Shown: piece by piece, positions 36,181-44,316 of the stretch | Layout: each line of letters begins with the position of its first letter | Position numbering within the stretch: position 1 is the first letter of the stretch | Assembly (NCBI GenBank): GCA_022984795.1 | Contig: JALIHJ010000057.1 | Location: forward strand, 104,823 to 168,822 | Length of the DNA stretch: 64,000 nucleotides | Source of the DNA: Fabrea salina | Taxonomy: Eukaryota; Ciliophora; Heterotrichea; Heterotrichida; Fabreidae | Direction: 5' to 3' | The notes under the pieces: generated by a model | What the model saw: only the letters and a program-made list of their open reading frames with translations | The model's database searches: none | Told to the model about the DNA's origin: nothing | Translations under genes and position numbers: made by a program

Positions 36181-37647
36181 TTATGTTATTTTACTCTTGC
36201 CTGGGAACCTCCTTGTATACAGAAGAGACAAAATAGTGCTTAGACTCGTAAAAATTGAGTACAGAAAAAGAAAGAACCCCACTAAGTCCCTGTAGAAGAC
36301 CTCAGGCACAAGCTTCAACTTACTGAATTCCAGTATTTTTTGTGAGAGTTTTTCTTGGTTGGGCAGGTTGTTTTTGGTTTGTGTGATTTGGTTCTCTAAA
36401 AGAGTGATTTCTTTGTAGTACTCAATTTGCCTCGAAGGAGTGACTACTCCAAACTTAGGCGACTCCTGCACAAAAACAAACTCGTCTTCGTCGAACTTTT
36501 CAACTGGGCCTTCAGTAACCACTGTCTCTGTGACTGGTTGTGGGTAAGAAACGGAGATTCCAGCCTTTGTTAAGTAGATAAAAACTAAAAATCCCAGCAA
36601 AAAGACACTTGCCAAGCTTTGGTGGGCAAGAGGCCAGGCATACGTAGCAATGGCTTTACATTGCAGTGTGGAAGTTTCAACGTTGCTTTTAGAAGAGTCA
36701 ATGATCATTGAGTAAATAAGGTGCTTAGCTTGGCTAAGGAGTGCCTGGACTTCTGTTCTAATGTGATAAGTTCTAAAAGCCACTACTAACAAAACTACTC
36801 CCATTCGAAAAGCTTCAAAGTACTTTTCGCCCATAAGCCCAACTAAAGGGTCTTTAGCCATCGGCTTAACCCACAAAATCACTAACAGCAAAGGCGATAC
36901 AAGCACCAAAGGCATTATCTTGCTGTTTGCTTCAGCACCTTCTACGTCAAAAGGAGTTTTCATTGTGCTGTAGAAGTTCAAAGTCGATCTAAACACAAAC
37001 TTGAAAAAAGGAAACAAACACAAAGCAGCCAAAAAAGAACAAGCTACTGAAAAAGTTAAGTAGTCTAGTTCAAAAGAGAAGTTCCAAAACTGCACAAGAG
37101 CACTCGTAAAAGTTAAGTTAAGCATTCTGAGTGACAAGTGGAAATTAAAGTCAAACAGTTTGTGGTGGTCAAAGTTCAGTATAAGTGCTCCTAAAAAGAA
37201 CAGTGTCAAACTAAACATAAAACCTATGAGGTTATCTGGATTGGATATTCCTGACTGGAACACTTGCTGATAAGCCCCTGAAATGCTAAACACTACTACA
37301 AGCAAGCACAAGTAGAACGAAAGTGTGTAGTCTGTAGAGAAAAGCCCACAAGTATCCCCTAACCAACTTGCCACAAGCACCCCAGAAGTAATAGCAGCTA
37401 AGGCAGTTAGGATTTCGCTTTCAGAAAAGAAAGGCGAAGCCTCCGAAAACTCTTTGTCCACCAGTAAACAACTAAGTTTGAACCTGTCAGGGGTCTTTTT
37501 GGCTTCTTGGATTTGCTCATTCGAAGGAGGCAAGTAAACTATTAAGCCTTTAAGTAAGGACTCCAGTTTAGGAAGTTTTTGTTTAAGTCTTTTGGACAAA
37601 AGCAACAACACACAGAGCACAATGAATTCTGGACTCAAAACTTGCAT
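36181..37647 (-). CDS. TMEM161: TMEM161-family multi-span membrane protein
   Basis: A 488-residue protein with about eight membrane segments. The block LVLVSPLLLVILWVKPMAKDP followed by EAFRMGVVLLVVAFRTY matches the TMEM161A/B signature, and overall length is close to the animal proteins (about 480). The acidic loop near 385-400 (EKFDEDEFVFVQES) is lineage-specific. TMEM161B modulates cardiac ion currents and cilium-linked brain patterning in animals; the molecular role is not settled. The gene is divergent from the next, 20 bp apart, with TATAAAA directly before its ATG. Confidence 0.8.
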   Translation of the reverse strand: MQVLSPEFIVLCVLLLLSKRLKQKLPKLESLLKGLIVYLPPSNEQIQEAKKTPDRFKLSCLLVDKEFSEASPFFSESEILTALAAITSGVLVASWLGDTCGLFSTDYTLSFYLCLLVVVFSISGAYQQVFQSGISNPDNLIGFMFSLTLFFLGALILNFDHHKLFDFNFHLSLRMLNLTFTSALVQFWNFSFELDYLTFSVACSFLAALCLFPFFKFVFRSTLNFYSTMKTPFDVEGAEANSKIMPLVLVSPLLLVILWVKPMAKDPLVGLMGEKYFEAFRMGVVLLVVAFRTYHIRTEVQALLSQAKHLIYSMIIDSSKSNVETSTLQCKAIATYAWPLAHQSLASVFLLGFLVFIYLTKAGISVSYPQPVTETVVTEGPVEKFDEDEFVFVQESPKFGVVTPSRQIEYYKEITLLENQITQTKNNLPNQEKLSQKILEFSKLKLVPEVFYRDLVGFFLFLYSIFTSLSTILSLLYTRRFPGKSKIT

Positions 37648-37667
37648 TTTTATACCTTTAAACCGCC

Positions 37668-38132
37668 ATGAAAGAAGCTCACTGGTATATACCTGGAGTT
37701 AAGTCCGAAACTTCAGTTGGCCTTCCAAAAGGCCCTAACTTGCAACGCTCCCAAGAACACATCTGCGGAACTACTCAGAGAGACCCTTTGTGCTGGGCTT
37801 ACCCCTTCGTAAAAGGTTCTTCCAACCCTGTGCATTTGAAATCTTACTTGGTAGAGCACGCCCACAGAGTGATCTTTGAAAAACTAGAACAAAAAGGGCT
37901 TAAAAACTACTACAGACTAAGCACTCAGGAAAGGCTAGACTTAGCTCTGAACTATAACTTAGTGAGTACTTCAGCTTTGACTTACTTGCACCAACTTAAA
38001 AACGAAGCTTTTAAACCTAGACTAGTAGTTATCTTCACAAGACTGCTTATAGAGATCCAGCCTAACTCTACTTACTTCGAACCCCTAGTTACTAACTTAC
38101 TTAGGGACCAAGAGTTCTTTACTAATAACTGA
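37668..38132 (+). CDS. Small protein, unknown
   Basis: A 154-residue soluble protein without signal peptide or membrane span. The N-terminal 55 residues are Pro/Gly-rich (WYIPGVKSE, VGLPKGPNLQRSQEHICGTTQRDPLCWAYP), and the rest is helical (AHRVIFEKLEQKGLKNYY, RLSTQERLDLALNYNLVS). The pattern recalls small axonemal or microtubule-inner proteins, but I cannot name a family. It ends at a TGA, which helps show that the code is standard. Confidence 0.6.
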   Translation: MKEAHWYIPGVKSETSVGLPKGPNLQRSQEHICGTTQRDPLCWAYPFVKGSSNPVHLKSYLVEHAHRVIFEKLEQKGLKNYYRLSTQERLDLALNYNLVSTSALTYLHQLKNEAFKPRLVVIFTRLLIEIQPNSTYFEPLVTNLLRDQEFFTNN

Positions 38133-38141
38133 TAATTTAGC

Positions 38142-39407
38142 TTAAAGCCTACAGACGTAAGACCCTGACTGAGTGATGTACCTAATCCACCTTGTTGGGT
38201 TTTTTGTATGTGAAAGTTCATACACTTTCAAGTACTTAATTTGCATGTTGGACACTCCGTGGTTTGCAATCTCAAACACCATTGCGACAGGCCCTATTTC
38301 TTTTTGGCTGCATTTGCGACTTACACTTAAGCTAAGGTTAAGTGAGTGCTCTTCTCCTCCTTTGAACTTGGGTATTGCCCATTCAGCCCTTTTTTTGGGT
38401 TCGTGGTACTCAGTGGTGTGTCCTTTGGGTGCTCCAAAGTTAACAGAGTTAGTTACTTTTGGAAGTTGAATTTTCAAGGTAACCTTTGTAGCAGCTAAGT
38501 CAGCAGAGAAGCAAGACTGGACTCTTAGGTTGAGTTCTACTTTGTAAGGGCTCATGTGGTCCACTACTGGAATTATCCTAAACAAAGTTTGGTAGTCACC
38601 CATGATTCTGTAGTTCATCACTACAAACTCACCAGCAGGTGGGTTAATAGTTAGTACTTTGTGGTCTTCGAACTCGTTGTGGTTTACACACTCATGAAAG
38701 TTACAGTCTTCTATCAAAGGTCTTCCATACGGAGAACTTCCAAAAGCCAAGTCGGGGTTAAACCCCAAACGCAGCTGAGGGTTGCCTTGGAGGTAACTTT
38801 TCATCTTAATGCAGCCTTGAATTCCAGAGTTCAAAATGTACCCACTAGAGTTAAACAGTGCATTTACTCTTTCAACAACATCCACAAAGATTTCGTTAGT
38901 GTTCTTTTTGGTTTTTGTAATGGGTTTGTTAGCAGCAGTGTAGGAGACTTTGTTAGGGTTCAGGAATTTAGGCTTTTTGATTTCGAACTTCTTTTCTTCA
39001 GTTGTGGCTTCGTTAACTATGTAGGGCTTAATTTGTTCAGTAGAGGTGCTTTGAGCGTTACCGTAGTCAATAATTTCGTCAATGATTTCGTAAGCCAACA
39101 CAAAGTTTTTTCTAAGTGCTTCTTCGTTCAAGACTCCTAAGTAGTCTTTAATGACTTTAACTATCAACTCAAGTAGGTCAAACACAAACGCTGGAGACAC
39201 GTTTTGTCTAGAAGTAACTACAATGTAAAGACCACCTCTTTTTATGTGCAGGAAGTTTATGCCTTCTACGTTGAATACAGGCCAAGAGTCTCCTAGTTTC
39301 ACTTTTCTGAAGAATATTTCATTAGTCCCTTTGATTAAGTCTCCTCTGAAGTTCCTAGTAAGGATCGTGTCGCCCCGAGTAGACAAAATAAAAAGCTGAG
39401 AAAGCAT
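38142..39407 (-). CDS. AP4M1: AP-4 complex mu subunit
   Basis: A 421-residue medium subunit of a clathrin-type adaptor. The N-terminal longin domain (1-140; SQLFILSTRGDTILTRNFRGD, GLYIVVTSRQNVSP, AYEIIDEIIDYGNAQSTSTE) matches AP-4 mu better than AP-1, -2 or -3. A mu-homology cargo-binding domain follows (about 165-421; NEIFVDVVERVN, ending RWIRYITQSGSYVCRL). AP-4 sorts membrane cargo at the trans-Golgi. The start is the canonical one for the family, so the 4-bp distance to the divergent TGS1 ATG is real rather than a start-choice artefact. Confidence 0.9.
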   Translation of the reverse strand: MLSQLFILSTRGDTILTRNFRGDLIKGTNEIFFRKVKLGDSWPVFNVEGINFLHIKRGGLYIVVTSRQNVSPAFVFDLLELIVKVIKDYLGVLNEEALRKNFVLAYEIIDEIIDYGNAQSTSTEQIKPYIVNEATTEEKKFEIKKPKFLNPNKVSYTAANKPITKTKKNTNEIFVDVVERVNALFNSSGYILNSGIQGCIKMKSYLQGNPQLRLGFNPDLAFGSSPYGRPLIEDCNFHECVNHNEFEDHKVLTINPPAGEFVVMNYRIMGDYQTLFRIIPVVDHMSPYKVELNLRVQSCFSADLAATKVTLKIQLPKVTNSVNFGAPKGHTTEYHEPKKRAEWAIPKFKGGEEHSLNLSLSVSRKCSQKEIGPVAMVFEIANHGVSNMQIKYLKVYELSHTKNPTRWIRYITQSGSYVCRL

Positions 39408-39411
39408 TTTT
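39408..39411. promoter_or_regulatory. 4-bp spacer between divergent AP-4 mu and TGS1 ATGs
   Basis: The sequence CATTTTTATG contains both start codons, on opposite strands, with only TTTT between. Neither gene has an alternative Met that would widen the gap without losing family-conserved sequence (AP-4 mu) or most of the N-terminus (TGS1). Both transcripts must start inside, or at the very edge of, the other gene's coding sequence. Confidence 0.5.
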
Positions 39412-40341
39412 ATGGAAAGAAAAAGGTCTCGGTCACCCAGAAGACTTGTTCCGCCAGTGTTTTCCCAACTTAACTTAGGCTTGCAGTTGTTATTTCATAA
39501 CTCAAAGCCAGTCTGTGTAGTACTCAAAAAAATAAAGTTAAGTGAAATTCACACAGTGCATTCAGAACAAAACCCACCAGAAGTTCCTAAGAAGTACTGG
39601 GTTCAGCGCTACAGCCTTTTTTCTAAGTTCGACGAAGGAATTCAACTAGACACTGAGTCTTGGTACTCGGTCACACAAGAAGAAATAGCAGCAAAGATTG
39701 CAAAAACTTGTGAAGACGCAGACTTAGTGCTTGACGCCTTTGCTGGTGCTGGCGGTAACGTAATTCAGTTTGCCAAGAACTCCAGCGTAATAGCAGTGGA
39801 CATCGACCCCCGCAAACTAGAACTGCTTAAAAACAACTCTAAAGTTTACCAAGTGGAACACAAAGTCCAGTGCTTAGAAGGCGACTTTTTGGAGGTGGGC
39901 AAAACTCTACAAAGCATAGACGTGGTGTTTATGTCTCCACCTTGGGGGGGCCCTGAGTACTGCAGGGCTTATTCCTTTGACTTAAAAGGAATCACTCCCA
40001 GCATCTACAAAGTAGCTTCTGTCTGCAATGAGCTTACAAGGAACCTCATTATATACTTTCCTCGAAACATAAACCCTGAACAAGTATTTGAGTTGCTTGA
40101 AGAACTGCCTAACTTTGAAAGGAAAGTTGAGTTCCACGCTTACTACAGAGGCAAAAAGTTCTACACAGTTGCTTGTTTTATAGGAGACTTAGTTCACCCA
40201 GACACAATGCAGCTTTCAAAACTGCTTATTGAAAGCACTCAGGGCAAGTACCAAGAGTCTGGATTGATGCAAGCTTTAGAGATTCAGACCTCTTTAGAGC
40301 AGAAAGGGTTTAACGCAACTTGTAAGTGCTACTTAAAGTAA
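39412..40341 (+). CDS. TGS1: Trimethylguanosine synthase
   Basis: A 309-residue methyltransferase that converts the m7G cap of snRNAs and snoRNAs to trimethylguanosine. The N-terminal 60 residues are variable. The catalytic core starts at KYWVQRYSLFSKFDEGIQLDTESWYSVT and contains the SAM-binding VLDAFAGAGGNVIQF, the acidic VDIDPRK and the cap-stacking SPPWGGPEY (about 175-183). It is much shorter than human TGS1 and similar to the yeast enzyme. The next gene starts 7 bp after its stop. Confidence 0.95.
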   Translation: MERKRSRSPRRLVPPVFSQLNLGLQLLFHNSKPVCVVLKKIKLSEIHTVHSEQNPPEVPKKYWVQRYSLFSKFDEGIQLDTESWYSVTQEEIAAKIAKTCEDADLVLDAFAGAGGNVIQFAKNSSVIAVDIDPRKLELLKNNSKVYQVEHKVQCLEGDFLEVGKTLQSIDVVFMSPPWGGPEYCRAYSFDLKGITPSIYKVASVCNELTRNLIIYFPRNINPEQVFELLEELPNFERKVEFHAYYRGKKFYTVACFIGDLVHPDTMQLSKLLIESTQGKYQESGLMQALEIQTSLEQKGFNATCKCYLK

Positions 40342-40348
40342 CTAATAA

Positions 40349-41764
40349 ATGTCTTTACACAATTACTTTTTGCCTTCTGAACTTCAAAACCAAAACTGCT
40401 GTAGGTACTTAAACAACGTTCTGAGTTACCCACTGCCTCGCTTAGAAAAAGAACTAGAAACTTTAAAAGATCAGTCAAAGTCTTTGTCCAATCATTTGTC
40501 CAGTCGGGCACTTACCCAAACTAAAGACTTCGTTCAGAACTTAGGAGACGCCTCTGACTTGCTTACACAAGGCAAAGCTATTAACTCTCAACTCAGGAAC
40601 TGCTTAGAAAAGTCTAGTTCTTTTTCCTCGCTTTTGCAGTCCAACTCAAGTAGACTTCACAAGAACTTAAACGACCAAAGAAGCCTAAGAGTGCTTAAGC
40701 AAAACCAAAACGTTATTTCAGAGGTGCTGGAACTTCCTGGGCTGATTAAAACAGTGCTTAATGCCAAGCACTACTCAGAGGCACTTCAGTTGTGTGGGTT
40801 TGCAGAGGGGCTTTTTGAAAAGTTCGGAAGTGAAGTGCTAAAGGGACTAAGTACAGAAATAGCTCGCCTTAAAGCTAAAACTAAAGAAGACATGCTGGAA
40901 CAACTCACTGAAAGCTCAATAGAAAAAACCCAGGAAATCTTTGGTTTACTTAACTACTCTGAACAAGAACTTGCTAAACTTTACTTAAGTGCTAAAGAAA
41001 AGCAACTTCAGAAAAAGTTTCCTAAACACACCTTGCCTGCCCAGTCAATTAAGTCTAAGATTGCGACTTGTCACAAGCTACTTCCTCAAATAAACACAGA
41101 CTTCAAGGAACTTTTTAGTTCTCACCAAAAAGAACTTAACTACTTTTTGTTCAAACAAGTCAAACAACTCTACCAAGAGCTAAAAAAAACACTTTACGAA
41201 ACAGAGTCTTTTTCTGACTTAAAAGAAATAGTTTCAGAGTTTCTAGAGTTCGACCAAAAGGTTCTCAGTAGTTTAGGAATCAGCTTGTCTAAAGAGTTCA
41301 AACCTTTAGTAACCCAAGTTTTTAACTCTAAGTTAGAAGTTCTCTGTGAAAAGACTCTTGCTCACTTTGAAAACATGGTTAAGTTGTATCAGTGGGAGTC
41401 CTCAGGACAGAAAGAAAACCCTTTGCTTGAGTTTGGAAGCATTGCAGCTTTGTACAACAACTGCATTTGCATTATTAACCACGTAAGGTAGGAACTACTT
41501 AGGGAACTGCCACTGCCTTCTTCAAAAGAGTACTTTTTAAGTAAGTTCAAAGAGTTACTGAGCCGAGTTGTCAACTACACTAAGCACAAAGGAGAGCACT
41601 TACTGACAACTGAAAAACTCACAAGACAACAAACTATATACAAAGAACTCTACTTAAGGTTCACTGAAGTTCTAAAGAACACCCTGATTCCTCAAGTCGC
41701 TAAAAGTGCCTTAGAAACCTACGAAGAAGACTCTAGTAGTTACCTAGAAGAAATAATTAACTAG
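40349..41764 (+). CDS. COG8: COG complex subunit 8 (one intron)
   Basis: Two exons (40349-41487 and 41503-41764) join across a 15-nt intron to 466 residues. The sequence is a Dor1/COG8 subunit of the conserved oligomeric Golgi tethering complex. The N-terminal helical part (YLNNVLSYPLPRLEKELETLKDQSKSLS, SLRVLKQNQNVISEVLELPGLIKTVLNAKHYSEAL) is diagnostic. It continues as a helical-rod protein to the end, somewhat shorter than animal COG8. Splicing adds 87 C-terminal residues that the unspliced frame would lose. Confidence 0.9.
41488..41502 (+). other. 15-nt intron of COG8
   Basis: GTAGGAACTACTTAG. Removal eliminates an in-frame TAG and extends COG8 to a TAG at 41762-41764. A at position 10, TAG end. 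Confidence 0.88.
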
Positions 41765-41786
41765 TGATTTAAATTTAACTGTAAAG

Positions 41787-43280
41787 ATGACGGAAGACCA
41801 AGACCCCGAACAAGTGAGGAAACTAATAGCGTATGAACTCACTGAAAAAAAACTAAAAGACAAAATAGAAAAAATGTAATGCACACCTAGATCCAACCAA
41901 AACAGAGGCAACCTCAAAGAAATAGACGAACTCAGGGCAGCTTACGAAGAACTCAAAGAAGTCAACTCCACAATGATAACTGAACTCAAGTCAGAAATCA
42001 AAGAACTTACCAAAGCCAAAGTAAGGGCAGAAACCCAAATCTTCACTCTTAAAGGCGAAATAGAAAGAATCGGCCAAGAACGCAAACTCGAAATTGAACA
42101 AATTCAAAACGACCAAAGACAAGAACTAGACTCCAAAGCCATTGAAATCCAGTCTTTAAAAGGCAAACTGAGCGAACTGAACGAATTCGCCAACAACAAA
42201 GTAGACTTAGAAAGGAAGTTTGCCCAACTCGAAGAAGAACTTAAAAGAGAAAAAGAAACCCACGAAAACGACGTCGACGACTTAGAAAGAAAACGAGTAG
42301 AAGACATCCAAAACCTGAACACCAAAATGCTCCACACAATCAAAGAAGAAAAAGAAAAGGCCAAAGCTATGAACGAAGAGCACATACAAACCACCACTCT
42401 TTTCACTCACTTAGAAAACAAAAGACTCACCAACGAACTTGAGTACCAAAGCGAACAAACTGAAAAACTACTTAAAAAAAACTCTAAACTTTTAGAACAA
42501 CTTAGTGAACTCAAAAGAGACATTGAAGTTCACAAACAAGTAGAAAGTGAACTAGCTAAACGGTCTCACTACTGCCAGAAAATCATTAAAAAACTCAACG
42601 AAAAAATCAAAGACATGGAAAATCAGTTGTCCCGGAAACCCAAAGTACAGGAACCCAAAGTTTCTTCTCCAGAAAACGACTCTAGAATGAACGAAGAACT
42701 TGTTCAGTTCTTAGAAAATAAGCTTGAAGAAACCATCCAAAAGAACTCCCACGTCCAAACAGAGTACAACATACTCAAGGCTGAGTACACAGAACTCAAA
42801 GAAAAAGTCTCTGAAAAAACTGAAAAGTTCCACACTTTAGGTTACTTGCTTTCGGACTACCTGAAAGACCTGCAGTCTATATCTGCCAGTTTGATCCAAG
42901 ACGACGAAGTAACTGTTAACATCCACAGAGCTGCCAACACTCCTGTTGAAAACCTAACTAACTCAGACAGGGCTAACTTAGTAGTGGTGTTGCTAAAACA
43001 AATACAACCTTACTTGAGCCAGTCTAACCTTTCAATACCTAGTGTAAGCACTGTGAACGTGATCACATCGCCCCTTTTAGGGTCAGACAACTCTGTAAGG
43101 AAAGTCCCTACTATCAGTATAGGAGTGCAGACTTCTTTTGCTTTAGGCACTTTTGAACTGCCTAAACTCGACGTGGACCCTGAAATAGTGAAAGCACCAG
43201 TGCGGCCCTGGGGAGAAAAGTTCAGGTCAAACAGGGACTCTTCCTTAGTGAGAAAAGCTAGATATAAAAAACCTATTTAA
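41787..43280 (+). CDS. Coiled-coil protein (one intron)
   Basis: Two exons (41787-41875 and 41891-43280) join across a 15-nt intron to 492 residues. Residues about 10-360 are coiled coil, very rich in Lys, Glu and Gln. The last 110 residues are Ser/Thr/Pro-rich with a short basic end. The first exon codes only 29 complete residues and would be missed without the intron. No family recognised; a cytoskeletal or Golgi-tether role is possible. Confidence 0.75.
41876..41890 (+). other. 15-nt intron of the coiled-coil gene
   Basis: GTAATGCACACCTAG. Removal eliminates a TAA and a TAG near the splice site and joins KIEK to ISNQNRGN in frame. A at position 10, TAG end. Confidence 0.88.
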
Positions 43281-43287
43281 TGCTAAT

Positions 43288-44310
43288 TTAGTCTTCTCCT
43301 TCTTGGTACTTGAAAAGAAGGCTAGTTTCTTTTAAGCTAAAAGCGATCAAAGAGGTACTTAGCAGGCAAGCAGGCACTAAGTATAAAAGCGCAGGTTGTT
43401 CTTTGTTCATAACAACCATGGCTCCGACTGTGCACAGAATTCCTAAAAAGTACCCTACTAAGCAAGACTTAAAGTAAACCCAGCTTTCTTTTTGCTCTTT
43501 TTTGTTTTCGCGGAACAAGTCGAACCGCAGAGCCATTGCTATAAACACTCCAGGCAAAATAATATCTCCAAGGCCTATCATGGAGAACTCTCCACCGGGC
43601 TTCGGAAACACCAACTTTATGGGAGCGTCTATTTTTTTGGCCACTGTAAGCATAATGTCTGTACCGAACACAAAAACCACGTCGTAAACCAACAACCCTG
43701 CTAGCAAGCCATAACCAATCTTAAAGCTCCCCAAAGGCAAGTTCTCAATAGCGTTTATTGAAAAAGCCAGTCCAAAAACGTTTGTGAGGATCCAGTTTTT
43801 TGTTAAAAAATAAGCAAAGCCCAAAGGACCTGAAACAGCGTAAGCAACCAAGTCCTGGATTGTGACTTCAAGTAGTTCTTCTTCACTCATGAGGTAAGGA
43901 ATCTTGATTTTCCTAGAGTACTTCCACTCGAACTCTAGTAAACTTTGTGTTTTGAAAAAGGCCACTATGTAAAACTTAAGGCAGTAAATCCCTAACACCA
44001 AAAAGTAAAGCGAAATCAACAGATTCACTAGCTCTGGACTGATGTACTTGATGGCGAGGTAAATCGAAATCAAAACTGAAGCAGCTACTAGTGGAAAACG
44101 CATAGCTTCCTGAGGGTTCATAGGCTTGATCTCTGGCTCTTCCTGAGACCCTTTGAAAAATGGACTTAACTTCCTTGACCGCACACCTCCAATGTATATA
44201 GGAACTAGTGTGTGAACCACTAAGTTCACCCAAACTGGCAAAGCATACACACAGGATATGCCAGTTATTATTCCTACAGGGACAAGAGCTATAAGTGAAG
44301 AATGCACCAT
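43288..44310 (-). CDS. SPP: Signal peptide peptidase (intramembrane aspartyl protease)
   Basis: A 340-residue multi-span protein of the SPP branch of the presenilin family, which cuts leftover signal peptides within the ER membrane. Catalytic motifs are intact: YD (209-210), GLGD (246-249) and PAL (306-308). About nine membrane segments are visible. The C-terminus EDGE-like tail lacks a clear KKxx retrieval signal. The ATG follows the stop of the prolyl-tRNA synthetase gene by 6 bp (TTATAA). Confidence 0.95.
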   Translation of the reverse strand: MVHSSLIALVPVGIITGISCVYALPVWVNLVVHTLVPIYIGGVRSRKLSPFFKGSQEEPEIKPMNPQEAMRFPLVAASVLISIYLAIKYISPELVNLLISLYFLVLGIYCLKFYIVAFFKTQSLLEFEWKYSRKIKIPYLMSEEELLEVTIQDLVAYAVSGPLGFAYFLTKNWILTNVFGLAFSINAIENLPLGSFKIGYGLLAGLLVYDVVFVFGTDIMLTVAKKIDAPIKLVFPKPGGEFSMIGLGDIILPGVFIAMALRFDLFRENKKEQKESWVYFKSCLVGYFLGILCTVGAMVVMNKEQPALLYLVPACLLSTSLIAFSLKETSLLFKYQEGED

Positions 44311-44316
44311 TTATAA

